Source: GWE2-51-13 sp041736705 (lineage in GTDB: Bacteria; Bacillota_I; Bacilli_A; Erysipelotrichales; Erysipelotrichaceae). From it: DNA of 64,000 nucleotides. Location: assembly GCA_041736705.1 (NCBI GenBank), contig JBGSTC010000004.1:139410-203409 (forward strand), read 5' to 3'. Shown here piece after piece: positions 43,441-51,443 of this stretch. Numbering within the stretch: position 1 is the stretch's first letter; each line of letters starts with the position of its first letter. The position numbers and the translations under genes are program-made. Below the pieces are notes generated by a model. It did not search any database. It was given only the letters and a program-made list of their open reading frames with translations, and was not told where the DNA came from.

Positions 43441-44381
43441 TTTGATAATAGTTTCAAGGCGAGTTTCTCATCCAAAATCAATGTATTGATGTACTTTCCT
43501 CTCAAAGCCCCTGCGATCACATCCGATTTGTTTTTACCGCAGGCAATCGTGATTACGTTGGGAATCTTGGCCAAGTCCCGTAAATTGATGCCGATCAACC
43601 GATCATCCATGTCTTGGTCGACGATTTTGCCGTTCTTGTCGATGAAATGGGCGAGAAACGTACCGACAGCCCCTTTTTGGATCAAACTGGTTTTTTGCTG
43701 GTGGGTCAGGTGTTTTTCCCAAGGCGTATCGCTTTTCTCGTGGAAGAACGAAATCCCCGTGATGATGATGTCTGACTTTCTTCCACACTCAAGCGTGTCC
43801 CCGATCATCGGATCGCTTGTTAACGCTCGACATACGGCTCTATCTTGAACGATCAACGGTGCGTGTAGCAAGTGGACTTGCCCGTGGATTTTTTCAGCGA
43901 TCGAACGAATCAAATCCGCGGCGTTATACGACTTCTGACTCGCTTGATTCACTGCCCCGTTCAACTGTACGATGTGGATGTTTTTCAAATAGACAGGCGG
44001 CATGACCTCCAACAACGTACGTACCGTGTTCCCCCAGGACATTCCCACGGTCATCCCGTCTTTCAAATTCCCGATCAGAACTTCGGATCCGATCTTGCAT
44101 AACCTCGCCAACATCACTTCGCTTGGTAGATTATAATCCTTCACGACGATGACTTCATCGAGATGATACTTTTCCTGAAGCGATTTCTCTACTGATGATA
44201 GTCTTTCGATCGGATAGTTGATCGCCACGCTGATGATCTTGAGTTCCTTGGCTTTATCCAGCATCCGCGATATTTTCGAGCGAGAGAAAAACAACCGGTC
44301 GGCGATCTGTTGCTGTGACAAGTTTTGATCATAATAGAGGTAGGCAACTTCAGCGAGCAGTCCGACATCTTCCGATTTCAT
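43434..44381 (-). CDS. SorC-family sugar-binding regulator
   Basis: 315 residues. N-terminal helix-turn-helix (DQNLSQQQIADRLFFSRSKISRMLDKAKE) and a C-terminal sugar-phosphate-binding domain (HLDEVIVVKDY, SWGNTVRTLLEVMP, VGTFLAHFIDKNGKI). The effector is likely the phosphorylated sugar brought in by the PTS of this operon. It is the last gene of the sulfatase operon, starting 12 bases after the sulfatase stop. Confidence 0.92.
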   Translation of the reverse strand: MKSEDVGLLAEVAYLYYDQNLSQQQIADRLFFSRSKISRMLDKAKELKIISVAINYPIERLSSVEKSLQEKYHLDEVIVVKDYNLPSEVMLARLCKIGSEVLIGNLKDGMTVGMSWGNTVRTLLEVMPPVYLKNIHIVQLNGAVNQASQKSYNAADLIRSIAEKIHGQVHLLHAPLIVQDRAVCRALTSDPMIGDTLECGRKSDIIITGISFFHEKSDTPWEKHLTHQQKTSLIQKGAVGTFLAHFIDKNGKIVDQDMDDRLIGINLRDLAKIPNVITIACGKNKSDVIAGALRGKYINTLILDEKLALKLLSKR

Positions 44382-44392
44382 ATTTACCTCGT

Positions 44393-45886
44393 TTATTTCA
44401 AGTATTCCGTAAGTTCGAGTCTCTGATATTGTTCGAGCGGTGCTTCGTTCTCGTTCATCAATTCCACCATCGCTGTGATAAACCGCTCTTGCTCGGGATG
44501 GTCGATCAACGGTTTTTGCTGTGATGGATCATCAACAACATCATAGAACGAATTCCCAAAGTGCGCTATATCATATTTGTCGAATGACGGGACTTGGAGC
44601 ACATTGCATCCTTTGGTAAAGGAGAACCCTTCCACCAGCTTCGTTCGTTTCAATTCTTCCATGCTAAACAAATCATTCATATGAACGGGCATCAACGTAT
44701 AGTTGTTGATCAAGTTCTTTGTTTCTTCACTTGGCCCGCGCATATAGGTGAATGTACCGTCGGTAATATTGACATGGGCGCTGAATGCACCATAAAGCGC
44801 GTATTGGCGGATTTTCTCGTCGTTTCTTAAAACAGGAGATAGATCCTTCCCAAGCATATGTTTCGTCGGTTTCGCCCCAAAATAGGTCAGTAGTGTCGGC
44901 GCGATGTCGATCAACTGGACCAACGACTCTCTTTTTTCACCATCGACCTTGAAAGACGGATGGTGCATGAAGAAAGGGATGTTGGCGATTTCGTTGAAAT
45001 AGGGCATCAAGTTCTTGCTCCACCATCCATGCTCACCTAAAAGGATTCCATGGTCGGTCGTCACGACGAGAAGCGTATCGTCCCACATGTTCTTTTCATC
45101 CATGAAGTCCAAGACTCTGCCAAGTTGATGATCGCAGAAACTGACAAGCGCCTTGTATTGACGTCGGACATGGTTTACTTCGTCATCCGTTTCGATCCGT
45201 TGTCCACGCGGCCAATCATAGTGTTTGCCTGCATATTCCTCGGGATAAAGATCCAGGAATTCCTGCGGTGCGTAAAACGGTTCATGGGGATCAAACGTCT
45301 CGATATGAAGCAACCAATTCTCTTCATCGTGATTTTTGTTTAGGAACTCCATCGATTTCTCAAAGACTTGATATTGAGGGAACTCTTCGGTCTTCTTAAT
45401 ATAGTTGCGATTGATCCAGTCATAGCGCCACAAGCCGGTAAATCCGTTTCCGCTATGCTTCTGGGGAATCCGGACGACTTCAGGGATGATCGGGTCTTTG
45501 ACCTCTGCTTTCCAATGGTCTCCTTCTTGTCCGCGAACGATTTCCCATGAGTTATACTGCGTATGGTAGTTGGCGCCCCCGTCTTCCCAATAATGAAGAT
45601 GGTCGCTAATGAGATGCGTGTAGACCCCTTTTTTCTTGAGAATGCGGATCGCCGAATCATCGAATGGCTCGATCGGCCCCCATTCGCGATGGAGGAAGTT
45701 ATATCTTCCCGTATGGAGTTCGCGTCGTGCCGGGATACAGGGCATGCTTCCGACATACGCATTGTTCATCTGGCACGTCTTTTCCGCAAGTCGCTGGAAG
45801 TTCGGCGCGATAACACCGCAATCCGAATTGTAAGGGGGAAGATATCTTCGATTGAGACTATCGAACAAAATGAAAATTGCCTTCAT
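44393..45886 (-). CDS. Cytoplasmic sulfatase (Cys-type)
   Basis: 497 residues of the alkaline-phosphatase-like sulfatase fold. Near the start FDSLNRRYLPP carries a metal Asp; the formylglycine motif is SMPCIPARR with Cys50, the residue to be oxidised to formylglycine; TTDHGILLGEHGWWSK gives further metal ligands. There is no signal peptide, so it acts inside the cell, presumably on a sulfated sugar phosphate delivered by the PTS encoded just before it. A maturase (FGE or anaerobic radical SAM type) is not seen nearby. It overlaps the EIIB stop by one base (TAATG). Confidence 0.92.
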   Translation of the reverse strand: MKAIFILFDSLNRRYLPPYNSDCGVIAPNFQRLAEKTCQMNNAYVGSMPCIPARRELHTGRYNFLHREWGPIEPFDDSAIRILKKKGVYTHLISDHLHYWEDGGANYHTQYNSWEIVRGQEGDHWKAEVKDPIIPEVVRIPQKHSGNGFTGLWRYDWINRNYIKKTEEFPQYQVFEKSMEFLNKNHDEENWLLHIETFDPHEPFYAPQEFLDLYPEEYAGKHYDWPRGQRIETDDEVNHVRRQYKALVSFCDHQLGRVLDFMDEKNMWDDTLLVVTTDHGILLGEHGWWSKNLMPYFNEIANIPFFMHHPSFKVDGEKRESLVQLIDIAPTLLTYFGAKPTKHMLGKDLSPVLRNDEKIRQYALYGAFSAHVNITDGTFTYMRGPSEETKNLINNYTLMPVHMNDLFSMEELKRTKLVEGFSFTKGCNVLQVPSFDKYDIAHFGNSFYDVVDDPSQQKPLIDHPEQERFITAMVELMNENEAPLEQYQRLELTEYLK

Positions 45887-46203
45887 TACTTTACCAGCTC
45901 AGGAAAGTGCTCTTTGACGACGGTCAGCACTTTGCCGGCAATTTCCTTGCCGTTCATGATGTTTACGACTTCGATCAAATACTTGTCTTTGGTATGGCTT
46001 AAATCGATACCGCTGGCGAACATCTTCGATGCCGCGATAATATCCGCCCACTCCAATTGCGAGGAAAGCTCCCCGACGGAAGTGTGTTTTACTTCCGCGG
46101 GGAGATTGATTTCCTTAAGTGCCTTATTGACGACGATTTCGGACATGGCGCTACTGCCAACGCCATATCCACAAACAAAGAGAATGTTTACTTTCGACTT
46201 CAT
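45886..46203 (-). CDS. PTS ascorbate/galactitol-type EIIB
   Basis: 105-residue phosphocarrier with ILFVCGYGVGSS and phospho-acceptor Cys11. GGAGG 6 bases before the ATG. It sits between EIIC and the sulfatase. No EIIA is in this operon, so an EIIA from elsewhere must supply phosphate. Confidence 0.9.
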   Translation of the reverse strand: MKSKVNILFVCGYGVGSSAMSEIVVNKALKEINLPAEVKHTSVGELSSQLEWADIIAASKMFASGIDLSHTKDKYLIEVVNIMNGKEIAGKVLTVVKEHFPELVK

Positions 46204-46219
46204 GGTTGATACCTCCGTT

Positions 46220-47521
46220 TTAGAACAAATTACCCAATACTTTCAACAGTTCCGTGACCGCCGGCCAGAATGTGCTGAAATCGAACATTCCGCTCCAGCC
46301 GACTCCACCCGGGAATTCCATCAATGAAATCGCCCAAACCGAACCGAACGTTTGAATCATCCCGAGGGTTAAACAACTGACGAACACGGCCTTATAACCA
46401 CCGAGTTTGTTCGCGACGACTCCGATCGGACCGCCGGCGAAGAACAGAGGGATGAATCCCGGAATAACCACGATCGGGCTCTTGATTGCCAACAAGAAGA
46501 GAATCGAGAGAATCGTACCGATCGTCGTAAAGACGAATCCAAGCGTTGCGGCATTCGGGGAGAACGGTAGCAAAGCGGCGACGTCGATCGCGGGAACGGC
46601 ATTCGGCACCAATTTCTCTTGGATCCCTTTGAACGCTCCTGTCAATTCACCCGTCATAAGTCTCACACCGCTAAGCAGGATTACCATATACATGGAGAAC
46701 TGGATACCGATCAAAATGAGGTAATTTACCCAATGCACGCCGCCGGCCAATTCTTTGATGCCTGCGATGCCCAGCGGGGCCATGAATGCACCGACGAACA
46801 ACAGCATGATGATGGCGACGGACGCTACGTTATTGTTTAAGATGTTGAGGATGCCTGGCAATTTAAGGTTTTCAGCATCTTCCTTCTCCGGATTGCCGAA
46901 TAAGTGGGCGAATTTCCCATAAAACCAGATTCCGAGTTGCTGATTATGCCCGACGGTAAATCCTGCACCTTCGGTAACTTTATCGATGACCGGGAAGGCA
47001 AGGGTCGTAGAGAACGCCCAGTAGACGCCGACAAGCACCCCGGTAATGACGACGGAAGTCCAATCGGAAGTACCTAGCCATGCAATGACCAACCATAAGA
47101 TCGCTTGGGCATGGGCAATACCGGCATTCCCCGTGAGGAACACACCTTTTGCTTTCGTGTACTTACCGAAATAGACCAAGACGATGTTGACCAGGAAGGC
47201 CAATAAGAATACGTAACCGACCAATGCGAATTTCTCGCCCAGGGCTTCTTGGCTTGTGGCTTTCATCGCATATGAATCCATCAAGTATCCAACTACCCCG
47301 AATTTGGCGGAAATCGCCGCGGTGATCGGTTTAAACAGATTACTGAATTGTGTCCCGCCAAACAGAACCATTTGAATCCCGACCATGGCGGAAATCGTAC
47401 CGGTAATGACTTTTTCAGCCGGCTTCTTCATCAAGATGTAACCGATCATGATCAGCAACCCGATCATGATGACCGGCTGGGTCAGCATATCGTTCAGAAT
47501 AAACTTCAATACGTCGTTCAT
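46220..47521 (-). CDS. PTS ascorbate-type EIIC (UlaA/SgaT family), sulfatase operon
   Basis: 433 residues with about eleven membrane segments. Landmarks are TQPVIMIGLLIMIGYILMKK, FLTGNAGIAHAQ, FTVGHNQQLG and FFAGGPIGVVAN. AGAGGA before the ATG at 47521 decides the start; the frame stays open to 47590 but that extension overlaps the promoter. First gene of the operon EIIC-EIIB-sulfatase-SorC. The linked sulfatase suggests a sulfated sugar as substrate. Its promoter is covered by an operator and followed by a cre site. Confidence 0.92.
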   Translation of the reverse strand: MNDVLKFILNDMLTQPVIMIGLLIMIGYILMKKPAEKVITGTISAMVGIQMVLFGGTQFSNLFKPITAAISAKFGVVGYLMDSYAMKATSQEALGEKFALVGYVFLLAFLVNIVLVYFGKYTKAKGVFLTGNAGIAHAQAILWLVIAWLGTSDWTSVVITGVLVGVYWAFSTTLAFPVIDKVTEGAGFTVGHNQQLGIWFYGKFAHLFGNPEKEDAENLKLPGILNILNNNVASVAIIMLLFVGAFMAPLGIAGIKELAGGVHWVNYLILIGIQFSMYMVILLSGVRLMTGELTGAFKGIQEKLVPNAVPAIDVAALLPFSPNAATLGFVFTTIGTILSILFLLAIKSPIVVIPGFIPLFFAGGPIGVVANKLGGYKAVFVSCLTLGMIQTFGSVWAISLMEFPGGVGWSGMFDFSTFWPAVTELLKVLGNLF

Positions 47522-47569
47522 GTGTTTTTCCTCTTGTCTTTCCTTTTGAACCCTCGATTTGCTACATAA

Positions 47570-47583
47570 GTGAAAGCGCTTTT
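47570..47583 (-). promoter_or_regulatory. Probable cre (CcpA site) downstream of the sulfatase operon promoter
   Basis: Minus-strand GAAAAGCGCTTTCA matches the cre consensus in all core positions and lies just at the predicted transcription start, a position where CcpA blocks transcription. Confidence 0.65.
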
Positions 47584-47590
47584 CGAGCAC

Positions 47591-47619
47591 AGTTTATGAA
47601 CAATATGAAATTATGTCAA
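47591..47619 (-). promoter_or_regulatory. Promoter and operator A of the sulfatase/PTS operon
   Basis: Minus-strand TTGACA (47614-47619), 17-base spacer, TAAACT (47591-47596). On the plus strand TATGAAC, TATGAAA and TATGTCA repeat at 9- and 8-base steps through it. The same layout occurs in front of the DeoR operon, suggesting one repressor. Confidence 0.65.
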
Positions 47620-47650
47620 TATTATTGGATAATTTTGCACATTTGTTCAA

Positions 47651-47678
47651 AAATAAAAATGAGCGCCGTGACGCTCAT
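47651..47678 (-). terminator. Terminator of the DeoR operon
   Basis: ATGAGCG/CGCTCAT perfect stem with 6-base loop and a following T-rich run on the minus strand. Confidence 0.85.
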
Positions 47679-47686
47679 CTCATTGT

Positions 47687-48472
47687 TTATTCAATACTTC
47701 TCAAAGGTTCGACGAGGATGACCGTGACCCCGTTGGCCTTGATGGCCGCGACGACTTGGGGATCCGCATTGTTGTCGGTGATCAGGATCGTCACCTTGTC
47801 GATGGATCCGCTGACGAAACTATGGTCGCGACCGATCTTGGATGAATCGGCCACGATGATGCGCGGCCCGACGCAACGGTTCAACATCATTTCGTTCACC
47901 GCGACTTCCTGCAATACCGCGGTCGTGATCCCTGTTTCCGGTGTCATGCCGCTGCATCCCAGAAACGACTTGGTCGCCGTGACGCGGGAGAGGTTGTTGA
48001 TGGCGAATTCCCCGACCATCGCTTCCTTGGGTTCCCGAAGTTCCCCGCCGGTCAGTACGACCTGGATCATGGGGTCCTTGTCCGCGAAGATCGCCTTCCC
48101 GTTGTTGGTGATGATGACGACCCGTTTATTACGGATGTATTTGAGGACCAGTAGTGCGGTCGAACTCGTATTCACAAACAACGTATCGCCGGTTTCGACG
48201 AACTCCGCCGCCTTCTTCGCGATCGCATGTTTCGCCAACGCATTGTTTTGACTCGTGTTGTCCTTGACGACGAACTTGTTCACCAACATCGCCCCGCCAT
48301 AGAAACGCTCGACCAGTTTCTTGGCTTCGAAATATTCCAGGTCGCGACGGATCGTGAGCGGCGACACCTCGAGGGTGGCGGCCAGTTCATCGACCTTGAC
48401 GGTCCCGCTTTCTTGTAATGCCTGATAAATACGGTTGCGACGCGAGTCGACGATGGACTTATGACGTTTCAT
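47687..48472 (-). CDS. DeoR-family transcription regulator
   Basis: 261 residues. N-terminal helix-turn-helix with VKVDELAATLEVSPLTIRRDLEYFE, the DeoR signature, then the DeoRC effector domain with LFVNTSSTALLVLKYI and FLGCSGMTPETGI. It is the second gene of a two-gene operon behind a membrane protein and lies between two PTS operons. Three similar operator elements nearby (47595-47618, 49283-49306, 49459-49475) fit autoregulation and control of both PTS operons. Sugar phosphates are the usual effectors. Confidence 0.92.
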   Translation of the reverse strand: MKRHKSIVDSRRNRIYQALQESGTVKVDELAATLEVSPLTIRRDLEYFEAKKLVERFYGGAMLVNKFVVKDNTSQNNALAKHAIAKKAAEFVETGDTLFVNTSSTALLVLKYIRNKRVVIITNNGKAIFADKDPMIQVVLTGGELREPKEAMVGEFAINNLSRVTATKSFLGCSGMTPETGITTAVLQEVAVNEMMLNRCVGPRIIVADSSKIGRDHSFVSGSIDKVTILITDNNADPQVVAAIKANGVTVILVEPLRSIE

Positions 48473-48490
48473 GATGCTCTTCCCCCTTGG

Positions 48491-49258
48491 TTATTGGATC
48501 GCCTGCAGCAATCCCGGCAGCGGATAATCGTTTACCAATTCATTACGGGCGTTTTTCATCGCGGTGAAGTCGCCGATGAGTTTGTTCGCACGGTAGTTCC
48601 CGTAGCTGACATACGCACGCTCACGCTTGTTCATATACTTGAGATCGACGTTCTTCAGGCATGCCCTTGCTTTCTTCCCATCCCCGTTGAGAAGATGGAG
48701 TTCGGCTTCGACCACGTCCCAATTGTAGACGGCGGATAAGGTATGTCCCTTGACCTTCACACCCCGTAGGTCGACGAACTTATCATAAAACTGCCGCGCT
48801 TGTGTCTTATTGGGCAATAGAACGTTCATAATGAACATATTATAATAATAAACGAGCAAAGTATCAAGGTTCTTCTTCAGCATCTTCTCGCCCTGTTCCA
48901 GCAGTTCCAGCATACGTGACGTATCTTGGTTATCCTGTGCTTCATGGAGGTTCTGTATCAGGAGTTGCAACTTATAACTATGGAAGAAGTCGTATTTCTC
49001 AACGAACCCTTTATGTTTTTTGAACTTCTCCATGTTGAGTTCGAAGTTCATCGCGATGATCGCCTGGCGGTTATGGTAGCGTAGGACATCGTAGAAGATG
49101 GCGATCGCCAGGCAAAGGAGCATGAATAATCCGAAAAAGATCTGCAACCAGAGCTGGTCCCATTTCATCAGCGTATTCACGCCATAGACGATAAAAGCGA
49201 TGTAGATGAGGACGTTGGTTGCGTTGCGGAAGATCTCCCGCTTGTCTGTTTGTTTCAT
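48491..49258 (-). CDS. Membrane protein with helical-repeat cytosolic domain, hypothetical
   Basis: 255 residues. Two N-terminal membrane helices (about 14-30 and 37-58), then a long helical cytosolic region (about 75-255) with TPR-like character (LLEQGEKMLKKNLDTLLVYYYN, AELHLLNGDGKKARACLKNV). It precedes the DeoR gene by 18 bases and shares its promoter. GAGG-type ribosome site. A sensory or scaffold role towards the neighbouring PTS is possible but not shown. Confidence 0.75.
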   Translation of the reverse strand: MKQTDKREIFRNATNVLIYIAFIVYGVNTLMKWDQLWLQIFFGLFMLLCLAIAIFYDVLRYHNRQAIIAMNFELNMEKFKKHKGFVEKYDFFHSYKLQLLIQNLHEAQDNQDTSRMLELLEQGEKMLKKNLDTLLVYYYNMFIMNVLLPNKTQARQFYDKFVDLRGVKVKGHTLSAVYNWDVVEAELHLLNGDGKKARACLKNVDLKYMNKRERAYVSYGNYRANKLIGDFTAMKNARNELVNDYPLPGLLQAIQ

Positions 49259-49278
49259 GGTGATACCTCTATGACTCT

Positions 49279-49307
49279 ATTTTATGAACATTATGAACGT
49301 ATGTCAA
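49279..49307 (-). promoter_or_regulatory. Promoter and operator B of the membrane protein-DeoR operon
   Basis: Minus-strand TTGACA (49302-49307), 17-base spacer, TAAAAT (49279-49284). The plus strand shows TATGAAC, TATGAAC and TATGTCA at the same 9- and 8-base steps as operator A; aligned over 26 bases only three positions differ. Confidence 0.7.
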
Positions 49308-49330
49308 CCTTTTTCGTGGTTATTTTGCGA

Positions 49331-49344
49331 TGTAAGCGCTAAAT
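49331..49344 (+). promoter_or_regulatory. cre-like site 1
   Basis: TGTAAGCGCTAAAT, matching the core of the CcpA-binding consensus, upstream of the promoter of the EIIC gene at 49540. Confidence 0.5.
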
Positions 49345-49389
49345 TTCACACAATATACACGTTTTTCGTTAAAATAATTCATAAATCTA

Positions 49390-49418
49390 TTGCATTCTGG
49401 TTGACAATTCGCTACTAT
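49390..49418 (+). promoter_or_regulatory. Promoter of the EIIC-EIIB operon
   Basis: TTGCAT, 17-base spacer, TACTAT, followed by a leader of about 115 bases containing a cre-like site and operator C. Confidence 0.5.
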
Positions 49419-49429
49419 GTACTTGGGAG

Positions 49430-49443
49430 TTGAGCGCTTACAT
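49430..49443 (-). promoter_or_regulatory. cre-like site 2
   Basis: Contains AGCGCTTACA, the inverse of the TGTAAGCGCT in site 1, placed just after the promoter where CcpA would block elongation. Confidence 0.5.
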
Positions 49444-49454
49444 CCATATAAGTG

Positions 49455-49482
49455 GTTATATGAACACTTATGTTCGTAAAGT
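49455..49482 (+). promoter_or_regulatory. Operator C, DeoR-type site
   Basis: TATGAAC at 49459 and TATGTTC at 49469 form a GAACA/TGTTC inverted repeat; the TGTTCGTAAA part resembles the promoter-operator ends at sites A and B. Confidence 0.5.
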
Positions 49483-49539
49483 GGCTTAACTGAAGTTCAA
49501 GAGGATACGGGGCCATCCCCGGATCAAAAGGAGGCAAAG

Positions 49540-51003
49540 ATGGATATTCTTCTCAAGGCGTGGACGTATTTCGCCGCTAACGTCCTAACGCAACCCGCTT
49601 ATTTCATCGGTTTGATCGTATTTGTCGGTTATGTATTGCTGAGACGTCCTTTCCATGAATCGTTTGCTGGCTTCATCAAGGCCACGGTCGGATACCTTGT
49701 ATTGGGTGTCGGTTCCGGCGGCTTGGTCAACGGCTTCCGTCCGATCTTGGTCGGATTGAAAGACAAATTCAATTTGTCCGCCGTCGTCATCGACCCGTAT
49801 TTCGGTCAAAACGCGGTTACCGCGGGTTTGCCTGAAACCTTCGGACGTACGTTCTCGCAAGTCATGATCCTGCTTCTGATCGCCATGACGCTGAACATCT
49901 TGTTGGTCGCTTTCCGTAAAGTCACCAAGATCCGTTCGGTCTTCACCACCGGTCACGTACAGATCCAACAGGCGTCGATCGCGTTCTGGATCATTCTGTT
50001 CGCATTCCCCGAATTGGGCGATACCTCCATCCTTCTGTTGATGGGTGCATTGCTGGGCGCTTACTGGGCGGTCGGTTCCAACCTCACCGTCGAAATCACG
50101 CAAGATCTGACGGAAGGCGGCGGTTTCTGTATCGCGCACCAACAGATGTTCGGATTATTCATCTTCTCGAAACTCGCTGAAAGAATGAACAAGAAGGGTC
50201 AGTCGAAACGTTTGGAAGACATCCAACTTCCGGGCTTCCTCTCCATGTTCAATGAAAACGTCGTCGCAACTTCCGTCTTGATGTTATTGTTCTTCGGTAC
50301 TATACTGGTTGTATTAGGACAAGACTTCTTGATCGCAAATAAATTCCTAGCCGAAGGCAAGAGCTTCCTGTTCTATGTCTTGACGACTTCCTTGAATTTC
50401 GCCGTTTATCTGTCGATCCTGCAACTGGGCGTCCGTATGTTCGTCACCGAACTCACCGCTTCGTTCCAAGGGATCTCGCAGAAGCTTCTTCCGGGCGCCG
50501 TTCCGGGAATCGACTGTGCAGCGGCTTACGGATTCGGTTCGCCTAACGCGGTTACGATCGGCTTCTTGTTCGGTGCCTTGGGTCAATTCTTGGCGATCAT
50601 CACCTTGATCGTTCTGAAATCCCCGGTTCTGATCATCGCCGGCTTCGTCCCCGTCTTCTTCGACAATGCGACCATCGCGGTCTTCGCAAACAACAAGGGC
50701 GGCTTGAAAGCTGCGATGTTGTTCCCGTTCATCGCCGGTTTGATCCAAGTCTTCGGATCGGCCTTCGTCGTCGAATTCATCGGTTTGGCCAAATACGGCG
50801 GATACCTGGGCATGTTCGACTGGGCGACCGTATGGCCGGTCATCGCCGTCAGCGTCAAGTACCTTGGTTTCGTCGGTGTGGGAATCTGTGTCGTCGCCTT
50901 GTTGGCGATCCCTCAGATCCAATACGCCATGAACAAGGAAAACTACTTCCTGATCACGGATGACTACGAAGCATACGTAGCAAAGAAGAACGCTAAAAAG
51001 TAA
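49540..51003 (+). CDS. PTS ascorbate-type EIIC (UlaA/SgaT family), DeoR-linked operon
   Basis: 487 residues, about eleven membrane helices. Landmarks are TQPAYFIGLIVFVGYVLLRR, FTTGHVQIQQAS, FCIAHQQMFG and PVFFDNATIAVFAN. A cytosolic C-terminal tail (YEAYVAKKNAKK) is longer than in the other copies. AAAAGGAGG gives a strong start. Codon use is rich in C-ending codons, suggesting high expression. Substrate unknown. EIIB follows after 21 bases; an EIIA must come from elsewhere. Confidence 0.92.
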   Translation: MDILLKAWTYFAANVLTQPAYFIGLIVFVGYVLLRRPFHESFAGFIKATVGYLVLGVGSGGLVNGFRPILVGLKDKFNLSAVVIDPYFGQNAVTAGLPETFGRTFSQVMILLLIAMTLNILLVAFRKVTKIRSVFTTGHVQIQQASIAFWIILFAFPELGDTSILLLMGALLGAYWAVGSNLTVEITQDLTEGGGFCIAHQQMFGLFIFSKLAERMNKKGQSKRLEDIQLPGFLSMFNENVVATSVLMLLFFGTILVVLGQDFLIANKFLAEGKSFLFYVLTTSLNFAVYLSILQLGVRMFVTELTASFQGISQKLLPGAVPGIDCAAAYGFGSPNAVTIGFLFGALGQFLAIITLIVLKSPVLIIAGFVPVFFDNATIAVFANNKGGLKAAMLFPFIAGLIQVFGSAFVVEFIGLAKYGGYLGMFDWATVWPVIAVSVKYLGFVGVGICVVALLAIPQIQYAMNKENYFLITDDYEAYVAKKNAKK

Positions 51004-51024
51004 AAACACACTAGGAGGTTTAAC

Positions 51025-51321
51025 ATGTTGAAAGTTCTCGTAGCTTGCGCCAACGGTGCAGGATCCAGCTTGATGATTAAAATGAAGGTGGAGAAAGTTC
51101 TCAAGGAACTGAATGTTCCGGTCGCGAAAATGCACCACTGTTCACTTTCCGAGGGAAAGAGTGCCGCCACTCAGTTCGATGTCGTCTTCTGCCCGCTGAA
51201 CTTCGCCAGCATGTTCGACCGCGCCAAAGAAAGCGGCACGACCATCATCGGTCTGCGCAATATCTTGTCCGAAGCCGAAATCAAAGAAAAATTCCTCGAA
51301 TCCGGTCTGAAAGACAAGTAA
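51025..51321 (+). CDS. PTS ascorbate-type EIIB
   Basis: 98-residue phosphocarrier of the UlaB type with LVACANGAGSS and phospho-acceptor Cys8. AGGAGG before the ATG. Ends the two-gene operon, with a strong terminator. Confidence 0.9.
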   Translation: MLKVLVACANGAGSSLMIKMKVEKVLKELNVPVAKMHHCSLSEGKSAATQFDVVFCPLNFASMFDRAKESGTTIIGLRNILSEAEIKEKFLESGLKDK

Positions 51322-51332
51322 CCAAGAGTACG

Positions 51333-51363
51333 AAAAGCACTTCCCGCAAGGAGTGCTTTTTTT
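51333..51363 (+). terminator. Terminator of the EIIC-EIIB operon
   Basis: AAAAGCACT/AGTGCTTTT stem followed by a long T run. Confidence 0.9.
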
Positions 51364-51443
51364 GTCCGTATTCTTGGTCGATCAAAATCGACGGCTTGTG
51401 AAGGATAAGGATTACGGATACAATAAAACAAGAGGTGAATCCA

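Noticed and set aside
50347..51138. 263-codon open frame antisense to an EIIC gene
   Set aside because: Composition rich in Asp, Gln and Arg typical of reverse-strand shadows of membrane proteins; no start signal.
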